64,000 nucleotides of DNA from a virus. Shown in pieces: positions 8,379 through 17,471 of this stretch (positions are counted from its first letter, which is position 1; each line of letters begins with the position of its first letter). The translations under genes and the position numbers were made by a program. The DNA is taken from IMG/VR virus record IMGVR_UViG_3300042897_000742, positions 1 through 64,000 of that record; one strand, 5' to 3'. The notes beneath the pieces were generated by a model. It saw only the letters and a list, made by a program, of their open reading frames with translations. It did not search any database and had not been told where the DNA came from.

Positions 8379-10337
8379 ATGGCCGTTATAGGAACAACAA
8401 CAAATGAGAATGGCGATGCTATTTTAATAAGCTTGCAAGAACCTTACAAAAATGTTGTTGAGGTATTAAGCTATAGCGATCAAACTGTAGGAGAATCTAC
8501 ATCGGTTTATTTTAATAAATCGTTTAGATGGGGAATTGATGGTGTTACATATTCTGATTGGGTCTCTTTAACTAATGCGAATCTAGAGAGTTTATTACTT
8601 AATCCGATTAATCCATTTTGGGCGCAGTATAAGTATGAACAGGTGGGCGACGGCACCCTAGAATTTAAGTCTATCTCACTAGAAATAGTTACAGACGGTG
8701 GGGTGATTTGTAAAATTCCACAGATTAATTGTTGTGATAGCGGCTCAATGTCAGGTGCACAAAACCTAGTTATTGATTGCTGTGGATCTTCTTGGAATCC
8801 TTATGATTTATCTAGAGCTTCTCAGATGTATAATCAATTATCTGCAGTTGCTTCAAATCTGTTTGGTTTTTGTGTTAAGTACTTTAAGACTGCTGCTGAC
8901 CAAAGAAGTAAAGATGTTATCTTAAAAGAATATTCATTATTTAATGTTACTTCAACTGCTGATGTTAAGATAATGTTTCCTGATAATCAGTTACCTACTA
9001 GAGAGATACAGTATAATCCTCTTATGATGGATTTTCCTGTACAATTTGAAGTTCATATTGTTAAGTCTGCATTTGAACAGGTATTTGGAGTTGGTGCAAA
9101 ACCACAAATGAGAGACTATCTCTACTTTGAACAATATATGAATAGAATGTATGAGGTTGATGCTGTTGCTGAAGCCGATGACTTTTTATATACAGGTTCA
9201 TATTGGAGAGTAAGTCTTGTTCCTTATCAGCAAAGAACAGCTGTTCTTTATCCTGATAAAAACATAGAAGCGCAAAAGGATGCATTGGTAAGTGATCTTG
9301 AATCTAAGTTTGGTGAAGAAGCTAATAAAGAATATGATGATGTAAGAAAGCCTAATCAATATAACACTATAGGATCTTTAAGTAATGATTATGTTAGAAG
9401 AATTCTTGATAAGAAACTTCTAATTAAAGAAGAGAATGTTTATAATAATTGGACTATCATATCAAAGTATCATTATCAATTATCTTCAATGGAAACTGGA
9501 GTTGAAGGAGTAGAGTACAGATACAATAAAGGATGGAAAACAACCGATGATAGAGCGTTTACATTTTGGGTAAGACCTAAATATACAAATCCTATTGGAA
9601 TAAATGTTGCAATTACAAGTATAAGTAGTACCAGTGGAAAGGTAAAACTAAATACTGCAGGTTTACCAACAAACCAACAAGCATTAGCAGTAGGGAATTG
9701 GATTAAGGTGTCTGGTACAACATCATATAACGGTATTCATAAAATAACTGCAATAGGAACAACAAGTATTGACATAGATACGGACTATATTAATAACACA
9801 TTTCAGGGTACACCAAGATTTAATAGAGAAGCAAGTAATACCTTTATGATTTATGAAACCTCTCTTATTCCACCTGCCCAATTGGTTGAATTTACATATA
9901 CACCTAATTGGTTTATAATAAAGCTAGATGATACTTACTTTAAGTATAATTTACAATCACAAGGTTTATCATTAATTGAGAATGATTGGTATGCATTTGT
10001 AATTAATCTTAATTCTATTGCAAAACAGTTAAGTTTATTTGGGTATGAAACATTAGATAAGACCGGTGCTATTAATCCTAAAAATAGTGCTAAATTAACA
10101 AAGATATTCTCGGAGACTAAATTGTATAATCCAATTGAAATTCCTGATTCGCATTCATGGAAATTATTAGGATGTAAAACGGATCTTACCAATATTCGCA
10201 TTTGGAGTAAACCTATAGAGGAAGAATTACAAGAATTAATTTTATCACAATATGTAGTAAAAGATACTCACTTAACTCTATTGTTGGATAATGCTGCACC
10301 TCAACTATTGCTACAGAAGGAAACCAATCCTAGATAA
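8379..10337 (+). CDS. large virion-type protein, possibly with a LamG-like C-terminal region
   Basis: This 652-residue protein sits immediately before the terminase genes, a typical neck or tail position. The N-terminal ~130 residues carry several Cys (NCCDSGS, DCCGSS). Residues ~400-650 look like a beta-sandwich (FTFWVRPK, NWFIIKLDDTYFKYN, TNIRIWSKPIEEE), reminiscent of concanavalin/LamG-like lectin domains. No family is recognised along the full length. It starts 3 bases after the previous stop, so it shares that gene's transcript. A structural role is inferred. Confidence 0.6.
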   Translation: MAVIGTTTNENGDAILISLQEPYKNVVEVLSYSDQTVGESTSVYFNKSFRWGIDGVTYSDWVSLTNANLESLLLNPINPFWAQYKYEQVGDGTLEFKSISLEIVTDGGVICKIPQINCCDSGSMSGAQNLVIDCCGSSWNPYDLSRASQMYNQLSAVASNLFGFCVKYFKTAADQRSKDVILKEYSLFNVTSTADVKIMFPDNQLPTREIQYNPLMMDFPVQFEVHIVKSAFEQVFGVGAKPQMRDYLYFEQYMNRMYEVDAVAEADDFLYTGSYWRVSLVPYQQRTAVLYPDKNIEAQKDALVSDLESKFGEEANKEYDDVRKPNQYNTIGSLSNDYVRRILDKKLLIKEENVYNNWTIISKYHYQLSSMETGVEGVEYRYNKGWKTTDDRAFTFWVRPKYTNPIGINVAITSISSTSGKVKLNTAGLPTNQQALAVGNWIKVSGTTSYNGIHKITAIGTTSIDIDTDYINNTFQGTPRFNREASNTFMIYETSLIPPAQLVEFTYTPNWFIIKLDDTYFKYNLQSQGLSLIENDWYAFVINLNSIAKQLSLFGYETLDKTGAINPKNSAKLTKIFSETKLYNPIEIPDSHSWKLLGCKTDLTNIRIWSKPIEEELQELILSQYVVKDTHLTLLLDNAAPQLLLQKETNPR

Positions 10338-10344
10338 GCTAGAA

Positions 10345-10352
10345 TATATAAT
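10345..10352 (+). promoter_or_regulatory. late-type promoter box
   Basis: TATATAAT lies 23 bases before the small-terminase-like start. Confidence 0.45.
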
Positions 10353-10367
10353 CTAAATTAAGGATTA

Positions 10368-10988
10368 ATGAAAGAAGAGTCTAAACATAAATTTAGAGAC
10401 AGCCTTGGAGACTTATTAAATGATCTACCTGATGAGGTACCTGGCTTAGAAGATACACCACAATTACCTAGAGTTAAATCAGAAGGAACGCAGGCTGTTG
10501 CATTACAAACCGCAAAGAACAAGGCCCAGCGGGTTATGAATAATCTTCTTAAGTTTTATTTAAGTGAAGAGATTATTGAGGAGCATGAATACATTAAAGT
10601 TAAAGCAGAGCTAGATGAGTATGCCCTAGGCATGCTTATTCGCCAAATGCAAAATAGTGAATCTGCTATTTCAACTTTAATGGACACCATTAATGAAGGT
10701 GATGTTTCGCCTAGAATGTTTGAAGTACTTAGTGACTTACAGAGAACTCTCTTGGATATCATAAAAAGCCAAACAATGTACATGGTTGCAATTGAGGAAA
10801 ATGCGAAAAAATTATCCAGAGATATTGATGTTTATCACGGTGGTGCTAATAATGTAGATAATAATCAAAAGAAAGGTGGAAACTCTGGAGTTAAGGCAAG
10901 AGGAACTAAAGATCTTATGAGGGCCTTACAAGATAGTATTAACGAAGAAGATATACAAGATGTCGATGGAGATCAATCTGAAGAATAA
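10368..10988 (+). CDS. probable small terminase subunit (T4 gp16-like)
   Basis: This 206-residue helical protein lies just upstream of the large terminase. A long central coiled-coil (residues ~40-150) is flanked by a disordered N-terminus and an acidic tail (NEEDIQDVDGDQSEE), the general plan of gp16, which forms a ring that marks DNA for packaging. The call rests on position, size and helical pattern; no DNA-binding motif is obvious. Its 3' end overlaps the GroES-like gene by 29 bases. Confidence 0.65.
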   Translation: MKEESKHKFRDSLGDLLNDLPDEVPGLEDTPQLPRVKSEGTQAVALQTAKNKAQRVMNNLLKFYLSEEIIEEHEYIKVKAELDEYALGMLIRQMQNSESAISTLMDTINEGDVSPRMFEVLSDLQRTLLDIIKSQTMYMVAIEENAKKLSRDIDVYHGGANNVDNNQKKGGNSGVKARGTKDLMRALQDSINEEDIQDVDGDQSEE

Positions 10989-11235
10989 CTATGTTCTTAC
11001 AAAAGAGATCATAGAAAAAGAAAAAGTATCTAGCGGTGGAATTATACTTCCATCCGAAAAATACAACCGTAAATGTATTGTAATTAAGTCCTCGTCTGAA
11101 GAAGTTAGAGAAGGACAAACAGTTATAAAAACAATAGGCAAGGGTACGATTTTTAGAATAGATGGTGAAGAATACGAAGCTTTACATGAAAATCATATCT
11201 TAGGCATAATAGAAGAAGATGGCACAGAAACCTAG
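10960..11235 (+). CDS. GroES-like co-chaperonin (T4 gp31 analogue)
   Basis: This 91-residue protein matches the GroES plan. A start strand NYVLTKEI is followed by a mobile-loop-like KVSSGGIILPSE, where GroES has the GroEL-binding loop SAGGIVL. A middle of beta strands ends in the diagnostic EEYEALHENHILGIIEE, like the GroES end EEVLIMSESDILAIVE. In T4, gp31 replaces GroES so that GroEL can fold the capsid protein. The gene overlaps both terminase subunit genes (29 bases upstream, 17 downstream). The start could also be the in-frame ATG at 10966. Confidence 0.8.
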   Translation: MSMEINLKNNYVLTKEIIEKEKVSSGGIILPSEKYNRKCIVIKSSSEEVREGQTVIKTIGKGTIFRIDGEEYEALHENHILGIIEEDGTET

Positions 11236-13036
11236 AGCAGAAAGCGCAGGATTTGATTTTAAGATTGGAGCTGCAGAAGAATCCTTTTCATGGACATCTG
11301 AAAGGGTAGAGCAGCTTATGCTTGCATTAGAAGAAGGTTATAAACCTAAAGCAACACCTTTTTATGAAGGGAATCCTAATTTAAGAAAAGGGAATATTGT
11401 TTTTAACTATACGCCTCATGAAATTAGGGAGATAAAGAAATGTGCAACTGATATTGTTTATTTTGCCAATACTTATTGTACTGTAATGACCGATCATGGT
11501 TTACAGACAATTAAGTTAAGAGGTTATCAAGAAGAGATGTTAAGGCAATTTCAAAAAGAAAGATTTAATTGTTGCTTAGCATCTCGTCAGATCGGTAAAA
11601 CAATATGTTCATCAATTTTTATTGCATGGTATTCATTATTTAATTTTGATAAAAATTCACTTGTACTTTCTAACAAAGGTGCAACTACTCGTGAAATTAT
11701 TGATAAAGGAAAAACGATTCTTGAACACTTACCATTCTTTTTAAAGCCAGGAGTTATTAAGTGGGATGTATTTAATTCAAAATTTGATAACGGCTGTCGT
11801 ATTATTGGACAAACTACAACAAAGAAAGCTGCGATTGGTTTTACCATTCATTTGCTATTTATGGATGAGTTTGCTCACATCCCACAAAACTTTGTGGAAA
11901 CATTCTATGAAAACGTTTATCCTACTGTATCTGCTTCTTCAAATTCAAAGGTAATTATTACAAGTACACCTAATGGCTTCAATAAGTTTTATGATATTTA
12001 CTCGTCAGCTGAAAAGGGATTAAACGAATACTCACCGTTTAGAGTAGATTGGTGGGATGTACCTGGCAGAGATGAGGCATGGATGAGACAAGAAGTTGCT
12101 AACCTTGGTTCAGAAGAAGCATTTAACAGACAATACGGAAATCAGTTCATAGCAAGTTCTTCTCTATTACTTGGTGCAGATAGTCTTAAAAAACTTCAGC
12201 AGAATCAAAAGGAATTTGTTCACAGAGAGTTGCCTGAGTTTGAAGATGAGAGTATTGAATATGAAGGTTTATTATGGGATCCTGATTTTAGTCTTGATGA
12301 GATTGAAGAAGATACTAATTATTGGGTATTTTCAATTGACATCGCAGAAGGAAACGGTGGAGACTATTCAATTATAAATATCTTTAAGATTGAAATTATG
12401 GATGAACAGGATTGGAAAAGAATAACATCCCCTGGATCATTCGTAGACTTTTTTAGACTTAGACAGGTTGGAAGATTTAGAAGTAATGAACATACTATTG
12501 AAGAATTCGCAAAAGCCGTTTATATCTTAGCATTTGATATGTTTCATTCAGAAAACGTAAAAATGATAATTGAATGGAATATGTTTGGGGGTGAATTAAT
12601 TAAGAGACTTGAAACTGTATTTCCTCAAAGAAATGAATTTGATGAAGAGATGGTAGTTAAGTTTAAACATCGTATTGATGCAAGAACCAAAAACTTTGGT
12701 CTTAAGATTAAAAAAGATAATAAACCTATCTTTTGCCAAAACTTTAAGAAATACATAACTCAAAATCGGATTATCATTAAAGATAAGAAAACTGTATATG
12801 AAGCATCTACGTTTGGTAAGATGCCTAATGGTAGTTATGCAGGTCAATTAGGTCATGATGATCTTATAATGACTAGCATAAATAGTTCAGAATTTTTCTT
12901 TACTTTAGACTTCTCTGACTTTGTCGAAGAGATTTATGATACTGTTGATGAATCATTACAAATTAAGATTGATGAGATCTTAGAAAAGGACTCTAAGGGA
13001 GGAAATCTTAATTACGATATTTATGATCTTGTGTAG
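11219..13036 (+). CDS. large terminase subunit (T4 gp17-like)
   Basis: This 605-residue packaging motor has an N-terminal ATPase with a Walker A-like ASRQIGKT (~120-127), Walker B LLFMDEFAH (~209-217) and the coupling motif TSTPNGFNKFYD (~243-254). The C-terminal RNase H-like nuclease shows IDIAEGNGGDYS (~371-382) and the later acidic GHDDLIM (~543). It cuts and pumps concatemeric DNA into the prohead. Length matches gp17 (610). The ATG overlaps the end of the GroES-like gene. Confidence 0.95.
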   Translation: MAQKPRAESAGFDFKIGAAEESFSWTSERVEQLMLALEEGYKPKATPFYEGNPNLRKGNIVFNYTPHEIREIKKCATDIVYFANTYCTVMTDHGLQTIKLRGYQEEMLRQFQKERFNCCLASRQIGKTICSSIFIAWYSLFNFDKNSLVLSNKGATTREIIDKGKTILEHLPFFLKPGVIKWDVFNSKFDNGCRIIGQTTTKKAAIGFTIHLLFMDEFAHIPQNFVETFYENVYPTVSASSNSKVIITSTPNGFNKFYDIYSSAEKGLNEYSPFRVDWWDVPGRDEAWMRQEVANLGSEEAFNRQYGNQFIASSSLLLGADSLKKLQQNQKEFVHRELPEFEDESIEYEGLLWDPDFSLDEIEEDTNYWVFSIDIAEGNGGDYSIINIFKIEIMDEQDWKRITSPGSFVDFFRLRQVGRFRSNEHTIEEFAKAVYILAFDMFHSENVKMIIEWNMFGGELIKRLETVFPQRNEFDEEMVVKFKHRIDARTKNFGLKIKKDNKPIFCQNFKKYITQNRIIIKDKKTVYEASTFGKMPNGSYAGQLGHDDLIMTSINSSEFFFTLDFSDFVEEIYDTVDESLQIKIDEILEKDSKGGNLNYDIYDLV

Positions 13037-13056
13037 AAAAGTGGCTATGCCGTGGA

Positions 13057-13064
13057 TATATAAA
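13057..13064 (+). promoter_or_regulatory. late-type promoter box
   Basis: TATATAAA lies 36 bases before the tail sheath start and is the farthest from its gene in this set. The next 30 bases are almost pure A. Confidence 0.5.
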
Positions 13065-13092
13065 AAAAGCAATAAAAAAAATATAATACAAG

Positions 13093-16000
13093 ATGGCACT
13101 AGATCCAAGAATCGCTTCTCTTAAAGCCGCAGGTACCTACCGCTTCGAATTTGACAAGAGTCAAGTTGTTAGCATTCCTGCAAACCAAACAAGATTAATT
13201 GTTGGTTTTTCTAAGAAAGGTCCTTTTAATACCCCAGTTTTTGTACCAGATACTGCATTTTTTAAGCAAGTATTTGGAGATATTGACAGAAACCTCGAAA
13301 GAAAGGATTCATACTTTCATAGAAGCTGCTTAGCTGCATTAGAAAGAGGACCAATTTTAGCCCTTAACCTTTTAGCATTAGACTCTAATGATAATGTAGA
13401 TTACATTAAATTAGGTACTGCTGCTACACCAGAAGCTCAAAATAATGCAGGTGCTTCTGGAGAATATCAAAAATTTTATAACAGGGACAAATTCTTTTTC
13501 CCTGACAGCGATGCATTCCTAGATAATGTTGGAGCAAACAGAAACACACTTAGCTCTTTAACTACTAATGATCTTTTGGATTTTGTTAACTTAGGTCAAA
13601 ATCCAGTATCAGTAATTGTTAGAAAAGCCGCAAATGATAATGTTGCTAGTTTTAATGTTACTGTTGAAGAATGGTACGGAACTGCAAATGTTCCAGGATT
13701 CTTAGATAAAAACAGTTTAATCTCTGATTTTATGGTAGATGTATTTGTCATTGAAGGTAACTTCGGTGGAGACTTCGGTTCTGCTACGCCTTATGACAGA
13801 TTTACTGCCGATCCTACATTCCAACAATATTTTAACCCAACTAAAGGTATTCAGAGAAAGAAATTCGCATCTGATACAACTGATACTAAATTACAAGAGT
13901 TTTTCAATGAATCAGAAGTAAACTTAATTGCAACTTATACTGCATGTTTAATTCCTGATTTTGTAGATCTTATTGGTAATAACCTATTCATTGAAAAATT
14001 AATCAATGCTGATACTGCAACCACTGGCCTATTCTGTGCCGTTAACGAAGATCTGTTTAGCGGAGATTTTTTAATTGACGGAGTAAAAGGTGGTATTGAC
14101 CTAATCGGACATAATATTGAATATGCCCAGGCAACTGGAATTCAGGATGATGTTAATTTCCTATCTTATCATGAAGCTATTGTATCTGACCTTGCTTACG
14201 CAAGAGCTCCACAAGGAGTAAACACTGCAACGATTTCAACTGGTGATGTTGTATCTGTTAATACATTGACAGGTGGAAATATCCAGATTTCTGTAATTGG
14301 TTCTGCAGGGAATCCTTTATATGATGCATTTGCTGGTATGGCTGCAAATACACCTTCTGCTGTAGGTTCATATATTAAAGGCGCAATTAGTGCTAAATAT
14401 GTTCCTGTACTTTCTGTAAATGTTACAAACACAGTTGTTACTGTGGTTTTATCCAGTGTAGGTGGTATTGTGGCTGGAGATTTTCCAACTACATTAGGAA
14501 CTACATATACTTATGTAAATGAAGAAGATTTTGGATTCACGGTTCATGAATTTGAAACTGCAAATACAAATGCAAATGTTATAGGTTCTTACGGAAGTTC
14601 TCTTTATAGCGCATTCTCTAACGGAACTCTTACTGATGGTGATGAGGCAGTATGGCAAAACGGAGCAAATCAATATACTTCTTATTTAGTATTTAATGCT
14701 GCTGGTTACGGATTCATTCATACTGGTGTACCTGCTTCTGTAAGTACAAAATTTGCAATCTCTGATCCTGCATATTACTTACCAAGTGTTAGAATAACTC
14801 CATATCAACAAGATTCTTTTGTAAATGTTACACCAAGATCTCAGTTTAATATGGACAGTAACACAGGATTCTTCTTAAACTCTGATGGATCTGCACTTGC
14901 ATTAAATACTTTAGATATCCAAACACTTAAAGGATCTCTTAATCGCTCAATTGATATCATATCAGATTCATCATCTGAACCATCACTTAAGCCTAACCAA
15001 GTACTTATTGCAACAACTAACCCTGATGCTGCTGCTGTGGCTGTAGGAAATTATCTTTTACATTTTGAAGGTAATGTTGCAGTACCACACTCAAGATTAA
15101 CAAGAATTAATCAGGTTCAGGGTGGTAAAACAAATAATGAATTCCCAACTATTCCAGTAGGGACTACTGCATTACTTGTAACTTGTCAATCTGAGATAAA
15201 TGTTACAACCGTAAATTCTATTAAGAAGGTTGAACTTTATTATCCAATTGATACATGGGTTGATTACCTAAACATCTTTACTCTCGATGGATTTGTATTA
15301 GATGTTAACAAACATGTACCTAACGGAACAAATGATCGTCAAAATGCTATCCTTAATGGAACTTTAAGTGGAACAAATCTATTTAAAGCATTAACTGACA
15401 GAGAAACAATTAACTTCCGTTATTTGGTTGATACCTTCGGTAACGGTATTGAAAGTGGATCTAAGGCAATCTACACTAACCTATGTCAAACTAGAAAGAA
15501 TGCATTTGCAATTGTTAATGCACCTTCTGCAAAAGACTTTAAGGCTAACGTAGATCCTTCATTTGTGGATGCGACTGGAGCACTATCCTCTAGATTTATT
15601 TCTACTGGTGGAGATCTTTCTAAGAATCCAACTGTTAGATATTCATTACCTTCTAATACACAAGGTGGAAGCTGGGGAGCATTCTATTATCCTTTCATTA
15701 CTGTAAGGGATTTAGGAAAGAACATTAACGTTCCTCCTGCTGCTTATGTATCAAATAACTTTATTGCAAAGTATGAAAATGCATTACCTTGGTCTTTAGT
15801 TGCAGGTGTTCGTAGAGGTGTTGTAGGTGGAACTGGAGTGGTAGGATTAGAAATTAATCTTGACCTATCAGATAGAGAATACTTAGAACCATTTGGATTG
15901 AATCCAATTATTTTCCAAAGTGGAACTGGTCCAACTATCTTCGCAAATAAAACTGCTCAACAAACTCCAAAATCTGCATTAAGTTCAATTAATGTAAGAG

Positions 16001-16308
16001 AGGTTGTTATCTACATCCAAGATGGTATTGAGGCAATTCTTAAGAATTACTTATTTGAGTTCAATACTGCTCAAACAAGATTGGAAATTAAAACTCTTGC
16101 TGATAACTTCTTATCAACAGTTCAAAATGACGATGGTGTATATGACTTCAGAAACGTAATGGATGAAACAAATAATACACCTGAAGTTATTGATCAAAAT
16201 GTTGGTATCTTAGATACTTACATCGAACCAGTAAGAGGAATGGAAATTTTGGTTCAAAGAACCACTATTTTAAGAACTGGAGCAATTAGTTCAGGAAACT
16301 TCCAATAA
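13093..16308 (+). CDS. contractile tail sheath protein (T4 gp18-like)
   Basis: This 1071-residue protein is followed directly by the tube gene, the standard order. The N-terminus (DPRIASLKAAGTYRFEFDKS) and the conserved C-terminal domain (~960-1071) with NVREVVIYIQDGIEAILKN, FEFNTAQTRLEI and a final beta segment GMEILVQRTTILRTGAI are typical of sheath proteins. It is much longer than T4 gp18 (659). The extra length lies in the middle (~290-640), rich in T, V and N, and probably forms outward-facing inserted domains. Confidence 0.92.
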   Translation: MALDPRIASLKAAGTYRFEFDKSQVVSIPANQTRLIVGFSKKGPFNTPVFVPDTAFFKQVFGDIDRNLERKDSYFHRSCLAALERGPILALNLLALDSNDNVDYIKLGTAATPEAQNNAGASGEYQKFYNRDKFFFPDSDAFLDNVGANRNTLSSLTTNDLLDFVNLGQNPVSVIVRKAANDNVASFNVTVEEWYGTANVPGFLDKNSLISDFMVDVFVIEGNFGGDFGSATPYDRFTADPTFQQYFNPTKGIQRKKFASDTTDTKLQEFFNESEVNLIATYTACLIPDFVDLIGNNLFIEKLINADTATTGLFCAVNEDLFSGDFLIDGVKGGIDLIGHNIEYAQATGIQDDVNFLSYHEAIVSDLAYARAPQGVNTATISTGDVVSVNTLTGGNIQISVIGSAGNPLYDAFAGMAANTPSAVGSYIKGAISAKYVPVLSVNVTNTVVTVVLSSVGGIVAGDFPTTLGTTYTYVNEEDFGFTVHEFETANTNANVIGSYGSSLYSAFSNGTLTDGDEAVWQNGANQYTSYLVFNAAGYGFIHTGVPASVSTKFAISDPAYYLPSVRITPYQQDSFVNVTPRSQFNMDSNTGFFLNSDGSALALNTLDIQTLKGSLNRSIDIISDSSSEPSLKPNQVLIATTNPDAAAVAVGNYLLHFEGNVAVPHSRLTRINQVQGGKTNNEFPTIPVGTTALLVTCQSEINVTTVNSIKKVELYYPIDTWVDYLNIFTLDGFVLDVNKHVPNGTNDRQNAILNGTLSGTNLFKALTDRETINFRYLVDTFGNGIESGSKAIYTNLCQTRKNAFAIVNAPSAKDFKANVDPSFVDATGALSSRFISTGGDLSKNPTVRYSLPSNTQGGSWGAFYYPFITVRDLGKNINVPPAAYVSNNFIAKYENALPWSLVAGVRRGVVGGTGVVGLEINLDLSDREYLEPFGLNPIIFQSGTGPTIFANKTAQQTPKSALSSINVREVVIYIQDGIEAILKNYLFEFNTAQTRLEIKTLADNFLSTVQNDDGVYDFRNVMDETNNTPEVIDQNVGILDTYIEPVRGMEILVQRTTILRTGAISSGNFQ

Positions 16309-16349
16309 AAAGAAAGAAAGAAAGAATAAATAAAAAAATAAGTTAAGCT

Positions 16350-16913
16350 ATGCCATTACCACATTACACACAATCAAAGGCAAGTAATAACAGATATGAA
16401 CCAATTCAGCCTAACCTATTTGAGGTAACACTTTTTACCCCAAATGGTGATGATACTGGTTTGATCCTTGAACACGTTATATCTGTTGGAGGTTTAAATG
16501 CATTAAACCCTTCAGTAGATGCAATTGGTCAAAAATATAAATTTGCAGACCGTTCTTTTGCAGGTATGCCTGGTCAGACTTTCGTAGATCTTACTATCGC
16601 ATTTACCTTGAACTTAAATGATGCAAATGAAAACTACATCTATAATACCATGAGAAACTGGTATAAATTAATCTATGATCCATTGACTGGTGAAATGGGA
16701 TTAAAGAAAGACTATGTAGGAAGTATGATCATTGTTCAATATAACCGTGCAGGAGATATCTTCAGAAAGATTACTTGTAAGGACATCTTCCCAACTGGTG
16801 CACCTGACTTTATCGATTCTTTAGATTATGGAACAGCCGATGCTGCCCAGTTATCAATGACTTATCGTTGTGACCATTGGGTTGAAGAAAACGTTGGAGC
16901 TCCAAACAACTAA
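16350..16913 (+). CDS. tail tube protein (T4 gp19-like)
   Basis: This 187-residue protein has the tube signature: PNLFEVTLF near 22-30, a middle with MRNWYKLIYDPLTGEMGLKK, then RKITCKDIFPTGAPDF and a final beta strand LSMTYRCDHW. It polymerises inside the sheath. Length and order match T4 gp19 (163 residues). The 41-base gap after the sheath is almost all A and G with no clear promoter, so the two genes are probably co-transcribed and end at the following terminator. Confidence 0.92.
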   Translation: MPLPHYTQSKASNNRYEPIQPNLFEVTLFTPNGDDTGLILEHVISVGGLNALNPSVDAIGQKYKFADRSFAGMPGQTFVDLTIAFTLNLNDANENYIYNTMRNWYKLIYDPLTGEMGLKKDYVGSMIIVQYNRAGDIFRKITCKDIFPTGAPDFIDSLDYGTADAAQLSMTYRCDHWVEENVGAPNN

Positions 16914-16930
16914 AACTAAACATTTAACAA

Positions 16931-16955
16931 AACTGGCCCTAGGGCCAGTTTTTTT
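16931..16955 (+). terminator. Rho-independent terminator
   Basis: An inverted repeat ACTGGCCC/GGGCCAGT with a 2-base centre is followed by seven T. It ends the sheath-tube unit. Confidence 0.9.
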
Positions 16956-16968
16956 GTCTTATCTCTAA

Positions 16969-16977
16969 TATATAATA
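16969..16977 (+). promoter_or_regulatory. late-type promoter box
   Basis: TATATAATA lies 31 bases before the GIY-YIG-like gene and just after a terminator. Confidence 0.4.
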
Positions 16978-16999
16978 TAGAATACATAATCTATAGATC

Positions 17000-17470
17000 A
17001 TGATTATATTTAAAGTAGAAAATATATCCAATGGGAAAACCTATGTAGGATATGCAATTAATGATAATCCTAATAATCTAGGTACCGGAAAATACATTAA
17101 GCGAGCTGTAAAAGATTTTGGCACAACTTCATTTAAGAGAGAGGTGTTAGAACGTTTTGATGCAGATGAGTCTTTAGGTATTATAATGGATCGGGTTGAA
17201 TTTTGGATTAAAAAATTCAAATCTGATAATCCTAAGTTTGGGTATAACGAAAGTGTCCAGGAAATGATTCCTCAAAAAAAGAAATTAACAAAAAAATTAC
17301 AGGTTCTTTTAACACCCGAGGATGAAGATAACTTAAATACTATTATCATTCAAAAATCAATGGAATCTGGTATTAGACCGATTCCCATTTCAAGATATGT
17401 TAGAAACATTATTGTTGAACATATCGTAGAAGAAACTTCACCAGAAAAACAATTAACAAAAAACAAATAA
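17000..17470 (+). CDS. GIY-YIG-like nuclease domain fused to a ribbon-helix-helix-like tail
   Basis: This 156-residue protein opens with IIFKVENISNGKTYVGYA, where GIY-YIG enzymes have IYKIxNxxNGKxYVGxS. It is followed by GTGKYIKRAVKDFGTTSFKRE, the Arg-containing helix, and VEFWIKKFKSDNPKFGYN, which carries the conserved Glu. The first G and Y of GIY are replaced (IIF), so activity is uncertain. Residues ~95-145 (KLQVLLTPEDEDNLNTI, then PISRYVRNIIVEHI) look like a ribbon-helix-helix DNA-binding unit. It lies between tail genes, a usual site for phage homing endonucleases. Confidence 0.6.
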   Translation: MIIFKVENISNGKTYVGYAINDNPNNLGTGKYIKRAVKDFGTTSFKREVLERFDADESLGIIMDRVEFWIKKFKSDNPKFGYNESVQEMIPQKKKLTKKLQVLLTPEDEDNLNTIIIQKSMESGIRPIPISRYVRNIIVEHIVEETSPEKQLTKNK

Positions 17471-17471
17471 C

